Assembly: GCA_027066965.1 (NCBI GenBank)
Contig: JAMOMT010000041.1
Location: 1 to 15,284 of the forward strand
DNA length: 15,284 nt
Source of the DNA: Archaeoglobaceae archaeon
GTDB taxonomy: Archaea > Halobacteriota > Archaeoglobi > Archaeoglobales > Archaeoglobaceae
Direction of reading: 5' to 3'
This document shows positions 1 through 6,489 of this stretch, piece by piece. Position 1 is the stretch's first letter. The number at the start of each line of letters is the position of its first letter. The notes under the pieces were generated by a model, which saw only the letters and a program-made list of their open reading frames with translations, was not told where the DNA came from and made no database searches. The position numbers and the translations under genes are program-made.

Positions 1-154
1 CAAGTATCTTTTTAACGTCTATCCTCTTCAGTACTACTGCATCTTTGTCCACGTCTGTTATCAGGAATTCATCTCCCGGTCTGACGTTCATTCTATCTCT
101 TATCTCTTTGGGCAGCAGAATTCTACCTTTTTCATCTACTCTCGTCACGGGCAT
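1..154 (-). CDS. AbrB/SpoVT-type swapped-hairpin DNA-binding protein (partial, 3' end outside window)
   Basis: The first 51 residues are visible and begin MPVTRVDEKGRILLPKEIRD. The pattern V-D-x-K-G-R-I-x-L-P-K-x-I-R followed by R-P-G-D-E-F is the swapped-hairpin AbrB/MazE/SpoVT DNA-binding fold. Such small dimeric proteins often act as antitoxins or transition-state regulators. The ATG at 154 is chosen because the ATG at 164 is out of frame. A TATA-like element at 184-191 would place transcription start near 162, leaving almost no leader. The partner gene, often a PIN-domain toxin in archaea, would lie beyond the window edge, so its presence is a guess. The broken DUF3800 gene lies upstream on the same strand. 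Confidence 0.8.
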   Translation of the reverse strand, partial: MPVTRVDEKGRILLPKEIRDRMNVRPGDEFLITDVDKDAVVLKRIDVKKIL

Positions 155-183
155 TTTCCCACATTTCCCACTTGATTTGGTGG

Positions 184-191
184 TATATAGA
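184..191 (-). promoter_or_regulatory. TATA box of the AbrB-type gene
   Basis: Minus strand reads CTATATA within an AT-rich stretch. Its centre is about 34 bp upstream of the ATG at 154, so transcription should begin about 8 nt before the start codon. Confidence 0.45.
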
Positions 192-273
192 TTTTGTCAA
201 AAATAGTTGGCTTTTGATCAAAGCCTGAACTGAAACACATTACTAATTTTAGCCAATATTTTCACAAGAAAAA

Positions 274-1073
274 TTAGATGTCTATGTCGAGTTTCTCTTT
301 AATCTCCTTTATCAATTCTGATCCCTTTTTATGTTTTAAATATAGTGGGATAAAACCAGTCTGGCTGAGTAGCATTCCCGACTTTTTACGTATCTTCGAT
401 TTTATTATTTCTTTAAAAATATATAATGACTCAGTATATCCTCTTAGACTATTGTAGACTATACTAGATACATAATCAACAATTTGAATTCCCGAAGAAA
501 ATGTAGAAATTTCAAAAGACATAGAATCTTTTATATGAGAGTATTCTTTGACAAATTTGCCATTTATGTATATCTTATTGTAATACTTAGAAAGTTTATT
601 TATGTTGGCTTGGTCATATATTATAATTCCGTTCTCCCCCCGTTCTCTTAATTCATCTTCAACCCTTAACATAAGTGTTTGAAGAAAATCTCTCTCGATT
701 TCACTTTGATCTTTGAACACACTCTTAAAAAAGTACGTCCAAATCACAATAATAATAATGTCTTCAGATAGCATCTTCAAACTCTTTTTAATAAATTTAA
801 GATAATAAGTGTAATCATTATGTACATATTTTTGCAAACGTACCCTATCCTTATGTTTCCTTTTTAGTTTTGTTCCGTTCTTCTGATAAGATTTTAAGGA
901 CCATAATCGGATGCTTTAAATTCCTCATCCAGAGGGATGTTATATTTTTCTTTTAACTTAAAAAATTCTTGTTGCAATGTGAAATAACAGTCCTCTGGTA
1001 TCATGACAGCACATCGTAAGTAAAAATTACTTGGTTTTAACATTCCTGCCTCGTCTGAGAATATAAGCCTCAT
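274..1073 (-). pseudogene. DUF3800 protein gene broken by one frameshift
   Basis: Two reading frames together give a complete DUF3800 protein (predicted RNase H-like fold, function unknown). Frame one starts at the ATG at 1073 and reads MRLIFSDEAGML, matching the family's N-terminal D-E motif (usually F-I-D-E-S-G). It continues to ...FKASDY near 903-910. Frame two continues WSLKSYQKNGTKLKRK through 837 to the stop at 274 and carries the family's C-terminal Q-I-V-D-Y-V helix. Restoring one T in the TATGG at 902-906 (to TATTGG) joins the frames as ...SDYWSLKS.... The span is 800 bp, one short of 267 codons. The ATG at 837 only looks like a start because of the break. Base composition is much more AT-rich than the neighbouring aRF1 gene. 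A sequencing error is the main alternative to a real mutation. Confidence 0.72.
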
Positions 1074-1095
1074 AGAGCTTTTTAGTGCACAATCG

Positions 1096-1105
1096 CTTAA
1101 TAAAG
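1096..1105 (-). promoter_or_regulatory. TATA box of the DUF3800 gene
   Basis: Minus strand reads CTTTATTAAG centred about 27 bp upstream of the ATG at 1073. This predicts a leaderless transcript and supports 1073, not 837, as the original start. Confidence 0.45.
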
Positions 1106-1170
1106 TTTAATGTTGATAGATATTTTCAGCTTAATTTTTGATTTACTAATTACAATTTGAAGGACGCAGC

Positions 1171-1179
1171 CTATTTAAG
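1171..1179 (+). promoter_or_regulatory. TATA box of the aRF1 gene
   Basis: CTATTTAAG lies about 26 bp upstream of position 1201. Initiation there rules out the in-frame TTG at 1157 as the start and fits a short leader before the ATG at 1214. Confidence 0.5.
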
Positions 1180-1181
1180 TA

Positions 1182-1206
1182 ACCCTAAACGAACTCATGT
1201 TAGGGT
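1182..1206 (+). repeat. 7-bp perfect inverted repeat between the aRF1 TATA box and start
   Basis: ACCCTAA (1182-1188) and TTAGGGT (1200-1206) are perfect reverse complements separated by 11 nt. The right arm overlaps the GGGTGAT ribosome site. It could be an operator, or a hairpin hiding the ribosome site if transcription starts far enough upstream. Confidence 0.45.
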
Positions 1207-1213
1207 GATGCTC

Positions 1214-2428
1214 ATGACTTCAAAACTTCAGTACGAGTTCAAGAGGAAGCTTGAGGAACTGGAGAAGTACAAAGGTAGGGGTACTGAGCTCATCACGCTC
1301 TATATTCCGCCCGACAAGAACATAGCCGATGTCGCGTCTCAGCTTAGGAACGAGCTCAGCCAAGCATCTAACATCAAGTCGAAGCAGACGAGGACGAACG
1401 TAATGGCGGGCTTGGAGGCAATCCTACAGAGGCTTAAAATGTTCAAAAAGCCCCCAGAGCACGGAATGGTAATAATAAGCGGAGTCGTCGACGTAAACGG
1501 GAAGCAGAAGCACATAACCGAAATAATAGAGCCCCCCGAGCCAGTCCCACTGTACAAGTACCACTGCGACAGCTCGTTCTACCTCGAGCCCCTCAAGGAG
1601 ATGCTGAGGGAGAAGGACCTCTACGGCCTGATAGTCATAGACAGGAGAGAGGCAACCGTAGGTCTGCTTAAGGGTAGGAGGATTGAAGCTCTAAGCAGAG
1701 CGACGTCGATGGTCCCCGGCAAGCACAGGCAGGGAGGGCAGAGCAGCGTGAGGTTCGAGAGGTTGAGAGAGATAGCCATTCACGAGTTTTACAAGAAGGT
1801 TGGAGAGAAGGCGACCGAAGCTTTGCTTCCCTACAAGGACCAGCTCCTCGGCATTTTGATTGGTGGCCCATCTCCGACGAAGGAGGAGTTTTACGAGGGT
1901 AATTACTTGCACCACGAGCTGCAGAAAAAAGTGGTTGGGTTGTTTGACGTCAGCTATACGGACGAGAGCGGTCTTTACGAACTCGTGGAGAAAGCTGAGG
2001 ACGTCTTACAGGAGCTCGACCTGATGAAGGAGAAGAAGCTGATGGATCGCTTCCTGAAGGAGATTGCGAGGGATGGCTTGGCAGCTTACGGAGAGGAGGA
2101 GGTTAGAAGGTACATAACCCTTGGAGCCGTGGACACTCTCCTGCTCAGCGAGGACCTCAGACTCGAGCGAGTCAAGTACCAATGCCCGAAGTGCGGGAAG
2201 GAAGTCGAGGAGACACTCCGGTTCAAGGGAGAGAGCCAGCACTTCTGTGAGGAGTGCAACGTGCCCATGGAGGAAGTTGAGAGGCAGGACATAGTGCTTG
2301 AGCTGTCTGAGCTTGCGGAGAGCACTGGAGCTAAAGTGGAGTTTCTATCGACGGAGAGCGAGGAGGGAGCCATGCTCTACAACGCTTTCGGAGGTATAGC
2401 GGCTATACTGAGGTTTAAGCCCGATTAA
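1214..2428 (+). CDS. prf1: Peptide chain release factor aRF1
   Basis: Archaeal class I release factor that recognises all three stop codons and triggers peptidyl-tRNA hydrolysis on the ribosome. All three domains are present in 404 residues. Domain 1 has the stop-codon decoding motifs NIKS (residues 53-56) and YHCDSSF (116-122). Domain 2 has the catalytic GGQ (174-176) in R-Q-G-G-Q-S-S. Domain 3 carries a zinc ribbon with Cys 324, 327, 345 and 348. The length fits archaeal aRF1 proteins of about 410 residues. The start is set at the second ATG (1214) because GGGTGAT at 1203-1209 is a good ribosome site for it and the family begins a few residues before the L-Y-E-F-K helix. The ATG at 1208 is the alternative. 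It appears monocistronic, followed by a T-rich terminator. Confidence 0.97.
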   Translation: MTSKLQYEFKRKLEELEKYKGRGTELITLYIPPDKNIADVASQLRNELSQASNIKSKQTRTNVMAGLEAILQRLKMFKKPPEHGMVIISGVVDVNGKQKHITEIIEPPEPVPLYKYHCDSSFYLEPLKEMLREKDLYGLIVIDRREATVGLLKGRRIEALSRATSMVPGKHRQGGQSSVRFERLREIAIHEFYKKVGEKATEALLPYKDQLLGILIGGPSPTKEEFYEGNYLHHELQKKVVGLFDVSYTDESGLYELVEKAEDVLQELDLMKEKKLMDRFLKEIARDGLAAYGEEEVRRYITLGAVDTLLLSEDLRLERVKYQCPKCGKEVEETLRFKGESQHFCEECNVPMEEVERQDIVLELSELAESTGAKVEFLSTESEEGAMLYNAFGGIAAILRFKPD

Positions 2429-2444
2429 TTTTTTATATTTTAAG
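2426..2444 (+). terminator. T-rich terminator after aRF1; may also serve as a TATA element
   Basis: The tract TTAATTTTTTATATTTT directly follows the aRF1 stop and is typical of archaeal intrinsic termination. Its TTTATATTTT part lies about 22-25 bp upstream of the ATG at 2460, so it could also be the promoter of the small ORF there. Confidence 0.5.
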
Positions 2445-2459
2445 CCCAAGCAAGTTTCG

Positions 2460-2543
2460 ATGGGTCTTCTGATATTCGTAATTAGGAGAAATCTTGGAGT
2501 AGTCCTGCTTGCCTCGGTAGTGTTTGCAGTAGCGTTTTGCTGA
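2460..2543 (+). CDS. Candidate 27-residue membrane microprotein
   Basis: The ORF encodes MGLLIFVIRRNLGVVLLASV followed by VFAVAFC and a stop: a short hydrophobic helix with two internal arginines. The TATA-like tract at 2434-2443 sits at the distance expected for a leaderless mRNA starting at this ATG. It may be a real microprotein. It may also be the first transmembrane segment of a longer broken gene continuing into 2586, since the frame is the same and two stops separate them. A +1 frame between about 2535 and 2585 stays open. I do not recognise it. Confidence 0.3.
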   Translation: MGLLIFVIRRNLGVVLLASVVFAVAFC

Positions 2544-2585
2544 ACATCTTAAACGCGACTTACATCTCTTTTCGCAGGGCATTTA

Positions 2586-2985
2586 ATGCCAGCATACCTT
2601 ATACTGTCTGTTATACTTGTGGGTATCTTCTTTCAGAGTATCGCAGTTACATACCGGCTTTACGAAAAGGCGATATGTAAACACCTGGAAGAGTTAAACG
2701 CTCTGGCAGAAGAGTTTTTGAAGGAATTAAACGCCACTGCAGGTAAATCTACGGTTGAGTTTAGTAGATTTTTGTATATAGAGTTTAATCTGTGTAACCA
2801 TTATGGAAATATAACTTCAAAGTGTGAAATGCTCGTTGAAGACATAGGCAATCACTGGAAAAAAGGCTGAAAAGGCTTTGAATGAACTGAAAAGCTTTTA
2901 CGTATTTAGAGTTTATAGAAATGAAAGGAACCAGAACAGTATTGATGTGAATTATCTTGGTGGTTGTATAGTTTATGATGAATAA
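2586..2985 (+). pseudogene. Small signal-anchored protein with coiled-coil body, apparently frameshifted
   Basis: I do not recognise this gene. From the ATG at 2586 the product starts with a hydrophobic segment (residues about 4-23, LILSVILVGIFFQSIAV). This is followed by a charged helical stretch rich in Glu, Leu and Lys, with Cys 32, 68 and 80. The frame stops at 2868-2870 straight after a run of six A (2860-2865). Dropping one A lets translation continue for about 39 codons (K-A-E-K-A-L-N-E-L-K-S-F-Y...) to the stop at 2983-2985. The span is 400 bp, one base over 133 codons. It is AT-rich, unlike aRF1. It is either a decaying gene, a homopolymer sequencing error, or an authentic 94-residue protein ending at 2870. 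Confidence 0.42.
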
Positions 2986-3175
2986 TAATCTTATAAACAC
3001 GGTCTGCCAAATTCTTGAAAAGTACGGAAAGGAGATGGACGAAATTCTGGAGTGCGGGAAAAAGCTAATTAGCCAGATTAACGAAAGTGACATCCTCGAA
3101 AGGCCCAGAGAAAATCTCAGAGAAGTAAAAGATGCGAGGATTCTGCCGATCTCGTGCTGCAGGTATCTGACCTAA
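2975..3175 (+). CDS. Hypothetical 66-residue helical protein
   Basis: The product begins MMNNNLINTVCQILEKYGKE and is predicted to be amphipathic helix over roughly residues 5-45, with three Cys in the whole chain beyond the first. The ATG at 2975 overlaps the end of the preceding reconstructed frame (stop 2983-2985), a usual sign of translational coupling. GGTGG at 2959-2963 could be a ribosome site, though somewhat far from the ATG. No family is recognised. It could be a fragment of a longer decayed gene, since it sits in an AT-rich patch with frameshifts. Confidence 0.35.
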   Translation: MMNNNLINTVCQILEKYGKEMDEILECGKKLISQINESDILERPRENLREVKDARILPISCCRYLT

Positions 3176-3234
3176 CTTGAAATTGTTTCTTGAGTTTGGC
3201 ATTTGGCGAAGGCTAAATTAACTTAAGTAATAAA

Positions 3235-4203
3235 TCACTCAAGCACTCTCATCTTAGCGACAAAAAACCCTGAGCACCTGTTTTTGTGGGGGTAATACCT
3301 CCTCGCAAGCCTCAAGCTCTCGTCAAGCTTTATTCCGGCAACTTCAGTCAGACCTTCCTCCCCTGGCAGCCCTATTTTCTCAAGCTTCACCGGCAGGTTT
3401 TCGAGGGCCCACTGAATAACGAACTCGTTCTCCTCTGGAGTTAGAGAACACGTCGAGTAAACGATAACTCCCCCTTCCTTAACGCTCTTAACTGCAGCCT
3501 CGAGCAGCTCTCTCTGCAGTTTCGAGCAGAACTCTATGTCCTCTGCCCCTCTGCTCCTCTTCCTGCTTTCATCCTTGTGTATTATTCCCTCCCCACTGCA
3601 GGGAGCATCGAGAAGAACTCCATCGACCTTGCAAACTCCGGGAAAATCTCTCGCGTCCATGTGCAGAATAGCTGTGTTGTAAGCCCCCATTCTGTGAACG
3701 TTGTCCACGAGTGCCTGAATTCTCTCTTTTTGTGCTTCGAGAGCGATCACTGCTTTGACGAGCTGGGCGAGCATCGTAGCCTTTCCTCCGGGAGAAGCGG
3801 CGAAGTCGGCAACGACGTCTCTGCAGTCCTCAGCTAAGGCGAGGGGGGGAACGCAGGAAGACTTGTCCATTACATAGTAGTAGCCGATCAAGTACTCCGG
3901 GGTGGCTCCTATAGAGTAGGGCTCTTCTACTACCTCGTAGCAGTACGGGATCTCAGTCTTTGAGAGAGAAAATCCTCTATTTTCGAGCCTTTCGACGACG
4001 TCTCTCTCTTCGATTCCTTTCTCCCTCGTTTTTATTGTATTTATTCTTATGTACTTTGGAACGCCCTCTTCCATGGCCTTTATGAGTTCTACCGCTTCTC
4101 CCTCACCGAATATACCTATCCAGCGTCTAACTATGAACTCGTCGTACTGATACTTCCTCGCGAGTCTCCTGCTTAGAGTGGTGGAGGGAAAGTCGAGAAT
4201 CAT
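3235..4203 (-). CDS. NOP2/Sun-family tRNA/rRNA (cytosine-C5-)-methyltransferase
   Basis: AdoMet-dependent enzyme that makes 5-methylcytosine in tRNA or rRNA. The Rossmann domain has motif I D-F-A-A-S-P-G-G-K (133-141). Motif IV is D-A-P-C-S-G (199-204, Cys202 for product release). Motif VI is S-T-C-S (250-253, Cys252 the nucleophile), followed by L-T-P-E-E-N-E. An N-terminal segment with R-I-N-T (53-56) corresponds to the usual RNA-facing region. At 322 residues it has the size of archaeal Trm4/NSUN6-like enzymes and carries no PUA extension. Its ATG at 4203 overlaps the stop of the DUF2148 gene (ATGA), with AAGGAGAA upstream, so the two are translationally coupled. The exact target base cannot be read from sequence. 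Confidence 0.93.
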   Translation of the reverse strand: MILDFPSTTLSRRLARKYQYDEFIVRRWIGIFGEGEAVELIKAMEEGVPKYIRINTIKTREKGIEERDVVERLENRGFSLSKTEIPYCYEVVEEPYSIGATPEYLIGYYYVMDKSSCVPPLALAEDCRDVVADFAASPGGKATMLAQLVKAVIALEAQKERIQALVDNVHRMGAYNTAILHMDARDFPGVCKVDGVLLDAPCSGEGIIHKDESRKRSRGAEDIEFCSKLQRELLEAAVKSVKEGGVIVYSTCSLTPEENEFVIQWALENLPVKLEKIGLPGEEGLTEVAGIKLDESLRLARRYYPHKNRCSGFFVAKMRVLE

Positions 4204-4766
4204 TTCTCCTTTTCAGTTCCCGGTTCTTTCCTGTCAAAGAAAGGATTCTTTCCTGTGCAGGCGAGAGGTATGCCCATTACGACATCAGCCTTAGCGTAAC
4301 CAAGCTTCCTCGCTATTGTCCCTATCCTGTACATTATCCTGTTGTCAACGTTGATGATCGAGGCGAGCTTTACCGCAGAACCAATGGCAATCCCTAGGTC
4401 TATCAGCTTGAAGGCACAGTTTGGCCCCCTGTAGTCCTTCCCCTCGATCTTTTCGGCTTTTTCGAGTTCATCGCAGCTCATACCGCAAGCACCACAGTTC
4501 AGCTTTATCGGCTTGGTTCCGAAAACTCCTATCAGTAGTATCGCCTCGCTCTTTTTCAAGCTCTCTCCATCCCTGACGAAGCCGGAGATTTCCTTTTCTT
4601 TTCCTATCCTTATCATTTCCTCCGCAATCTTGTCCTTCTCCTCTCCGTCGACGTAAACTATCTCTATGTCGTCTTCTCCCTTCGATTTTGGGGCTGTTCT
4701 CGCAGAAACTGCCATTAAGTAAGCTGAAAGTTTTACGGCCTCTCGTCTTAGCTCCTCCTCTCTCAT
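4200..4766 (-). CDS. DUF2148 ferredoxin-domain protein
   Basis: A 188-residue member of DUF2148, small archaeal/bacterial proteins annotated as containing a ferredoxin domain. Cys 91, 94 and 98 (N-C-G-A-C-G-M-S-C), Cys117 (G-P-N-C) and Cys170 are suited to an Fe-S cluster. The N-terminus (E-A-V-K-L-S-A-Y-L-M-A-V-S-A-R-T-A-P-K-S-K-G in register at residues 10-30) is the family's conserved helix. The start at 4766 fits the family and a TATA element at 4783-4791. The ATG at 4775 adds only three residues and remains possible. It is the first gene of a two-gene unit with the RNA methyltransferase, through an ATGA overlap. The biochemical role is unknown. Confidence 0.88.
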   Translation of the reverse strand: MREEELRREAVKLSAYLMAVSARTAPKSKGEDDIEIVYVDGEEKDKIAEEMIRIGKEKEISGFVRDGESLKKSEAILLIGVFGTKPIKLNCGACGMSCDELEKAEKIEGKDYRGPNCAFKLIDLGIAIGSAVKLASIINVDNRIMYRIGTIARKLGYAKADVVMGIPLACTGKNPFFDRKEPGTEKEK

Positions 4767-4782
4767 CAAAACCATGCTTCAG

Positions 4783-4791
4783 CTTTTTATT
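4783..4791 (-). promoter_or_regulatory. TATA box of the DUF2148-methyltransferase operon
   Basis: Minus strand reads AATAAAAAG, centred about 21 bp from the ATG at 4766. A very short or absent leader is expected. Confidence 0.35.
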
Positions 4792-4907
4792 GGCCTGCAT
4801 TTTGAGTCTTTTGGTTTCCTCACTTATGCTGTTTTGTTTTACCTGCTTTAGGTTGCTGATTGTTGGGCTGGTTACTTAATTTATTGACTAAATTTACTTA
4901 GTTAGAT

Positions 4908-4945
4908 TATAAAAAATAAAATAATAATTAATACAAAATAAAAAG
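4908..4945 (-). terminator. T-rich terminator after the amidotransferase gene
   Basis: On the minus strand, the region just after the stop at 4946 is almost entirely T and A, with CTTTTT and TTTTTT runs. This is typical of archaeal intrinsic termination. The rest of 4776-4945 shows only the DUF2148 promoter. Confidence 0.5.
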
Positions 4946-5620
4946 TCAGAGTTCTAAAAAGTTCTTGACAAGAACTTCACACAGCTCGTTCGCTTTTTTG
5001 ACGTACTTCTCCGTATCTTTCAGGACCTTCTCTTTCTCTTCCTTGCTCATTTCCTCGTCTCTCAGCCACGTTCTGACTATTTCTTCAGTCACTTCAAGGT
5101 GGAACTGAAGTCCCACGCACTTTCCAGCCCTGAAAGCCTGATTTGGAACTTCCTCTCCTCTGTACAGGAAAACGGCATCGTCGGGTAACTCGAAAGTATC
5201 GCCATGCCACTGGAAAACTCTCATTTTTTCAGGCAAACCCTTCGTTACTATATCCTCCTTGACTTTTACAACCTCAAACCATCCAAGCTCCTTCTTGAAG
5301 GGATATACTCTCTTCTCCAGCGCACTCGCTATTAGCTGGGCTCCGAGGCAGAAACCTATTACTGGAATCCCCTCTTTGTGAGCCCTCCTGATGATCTCCT
5401 TTTCTTTTTTCAGAAACGGATACTTCTCCTCCTCGTAAACGCCCATCGGCCCACCCATGAAGACGAGATGTGTGCACTTTAACGACTTTAAATCCTCAAA
5501 ACTCGGACACTCCTGCTCGTACAGCCTGACGTACTCGAATTCCACCCCCTCCCTCTCAAGAATATCCTCTATGTACCCCATTGGCTCCGTGGGGTAGTGC
5601 TGAAACGCGAGAACTCTCAT
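4946..5620 (-). CDS. Class I glutamine amidotransferase-like protein
   Basis: A stand-alone 224-residue class I (triad) GATase domain of the type related to the GuaA amidotransferase domain, releasing ammonia from glutamine or acting on gamma-glutamyl compounds. The nucleophile elbow is G-F-C-L-G-A-Q (Cys91). The rest of the triad is His174 and Glu176 in Q-F-H-L-E, and an M-G-G-P-M-G oxyanion loop lies at 55-60. No synthetase domain is attached and no obvious partner gene is adjacent, so the acceptor is unknown. The ATG at 5620 is preferred over the one at 5653: a TATA element at 5651-5659 would start transcription near 5629, and GGTG lies just upstream. A terminator follows. Confidence 0.9.
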   Translation of the reverse strand: MRVLAFQHYPTEPMGYIEDILEREGVEFEYVRLYEQECPSFEDLKSLKCTHLVFMGGPMGVYEEEKYPFLKKEKEIIRRAHKEGIPVIGFCLGAQLIASALEKRVYPFKKELGWFEVVKVKEDIVTKGLPEKMRVFQWHGDTFELPDDAVFLYRGEEVPNQAFRAGKCVGLQFHLEVTEEIVRTWLRDEEMSKEEKEKVLKDTEKYVKKANELCEVLVKNFLEL

Positions 5621-5650
5621 TTCTGACACCGTTGAAAGGCCGTCTATCTT

Positions 5651-5659
5651 CAATAAAAC
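5651..5659 (-). promoter_or_regulatory. TATA box of the amidotransferase gene
   Basis: Minus strand reads GTTTTATTG. Its centre is about 35 bp upstream of the ATG at 5620, so the transcript start falls between the two candidate start codons and excludes 5653. Confidence 0.4.
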
Positions 5660-5689
5660 TGTTTTTCCTGTAGCTCGAGGTGCAGCAAG

Positions 5690-6322
5690 TCACATTAAGC
5701 TCTTGGCAAATTTGAGAATCGTGAAAAGTGCGTAGAAATCGAGTACAGTTATGACAACGCAGGAGACGAACGCAACCCCATTTCCAAAGCAGCAAAGACC
5801 GAGTAGAGCTACAATCGCGTAGCACATTCTTATGATCTCGAAGTTGTCAAAGTAGAAGGGGGCACCAATTCTCTCGACCTCGATTATCACGAGAGATGTC
5901 AGGAGAACTATTACCACGGATGCGAAAATGGGCAGTGCCGTAAACTCCGTTACGATCCTCCTACCGAGTTCGTCAAAAGGAGGAGTCTTTCCCATGAGGT
6001 AAACTATGCTCAGGTAAAGCAGAATACTTGTTACATTTTCCACCTTGGTCTGCCACTTGTTCAGTGCCTGATAGAGTCCGTAGGCTATAATTGCAGCGAG
6101 AACACCCTTCACGAGCACGGCCGCAAAACACAGACATCCGCAGTGAATGTGGTTTTTGAGTGCGTACACGAGGAGGTAAGCTGAGAGCGCAGCGAAAAAC
6201 ACGACTATGGAAGTAAGAACTCTTTCTCCACCGAGGTATTCCGAGGGAGTTTCGAAGCTACATCCTATAAGTCCAATCGTGATCAGGATTAAGCATAATG
6301 CGTAATCAAAAATCTGCAGCAC
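5690..6322 (-). CDS. Polytopic membrane protein of unknown function (copy A of a paralogous pair)
   Basis: Not a family I recognise. The 210-residue product is very hydrophobic, with about seven segments: roughly 5-22, 36-56, 64-87, 99-111, 130-148, 167-184 and 185-204. Segment 1 and the following loop contain G17-x-x-G20-x-S22-x-x-x-P26-x-E28-Y29-x-x-G32, the same pattern as the protein at 10131. H-I-H-C-G-C-L-C (58-65) is a dense Cys/His group that could bind metal or a cofactor. The GTG at 6322 is the start because GGAGGTG (6328-6334) is an ideal ribosome site 5 nt away. The earlier ATG at 6346 would lie upstream of that site. A TATA element is at 6361-6369. The gene lies downstream of the AhbC-like gene but has its own promoter. 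Confidence 0.8.
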   Translation of the reverse strand: MLQIFDYALCLILITIGLIGCSFETPSEYLGGERVLTSIVVFFAALSAYLLVYALKNHIHCGCLCFAAVLVKGVLAAIIAYGLYQALNKWQTKVENVTSILLYLSIVYLMGKTPPFDELGRRIVTEFTALPIFASVVIVLLTSLVIIEVERIGAPFYFDNFEIIRMCYAIVALLGLCCFGNGVAFVSCVVITVLDFYALFTILKFAKSLM

Positions 6323-6327
6323 GTGAA

Positions 6328-6334
6328 CACCTCC
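6328..6334 (-). promoter_or_regulatory. Strong ribosome binding site deciding the GTG start at 6322
   Basis: GGAGGTG on the minus strand ends 5 nt before the GTG at 6322-6320. It is the best Shine-Dalgarno match in the window. Confidence 0.7.
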
Positions 6335-6360
6335 AGAGTTCAACACGTATTCACGTCTGG

Positions 6361-6369
6361 TTTATTTAT
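6361..6369 (-). promoter_or_regulatory. TATA box of membrane protein A
   Basis: Minus strand reads ATAAATAAA, centred 43 bp before the GTG. It predicts transcription from about 6338, just upstream of the ribosome site. Confidence 0.45.
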
Positions 6370-6464
6370 CGTTTACTGATATCGAACTTTTGTATTATTG
6401 TCCTGAACGAGTAATAAATCGCCGAAATAGCGTGTAGCTCAAATAATAGATAATTTTAATAATA

Positions 6465-6482
6465 GTTTCTAAAAAATATATC
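6465..6482 (-). terminator. T-rich terminator after the radical SAM gene
   Basis: Minus strand downstream of the stop at 6490 reads ATATATTTTTTAG, followed by further A/T-rich sequence. Confidence 0.4.
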
Positions 6483-6489
6483 TCACAAA

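Noticed and set aside
1157..1213. In-frame TTG at 1157 as the aRF1 start
   Set aside because: It lies upstream of the predicted TATA box and has no ribosome site, and it adds residues not found in the family.
2970..2990. C-box-like ATGATGA suggesting a C/D guide RNA
   Set aside because: No paired D box (CTGA) with C'/D' at suitable spacing follows. The sequence is better explained by overlapping start and stop codons.
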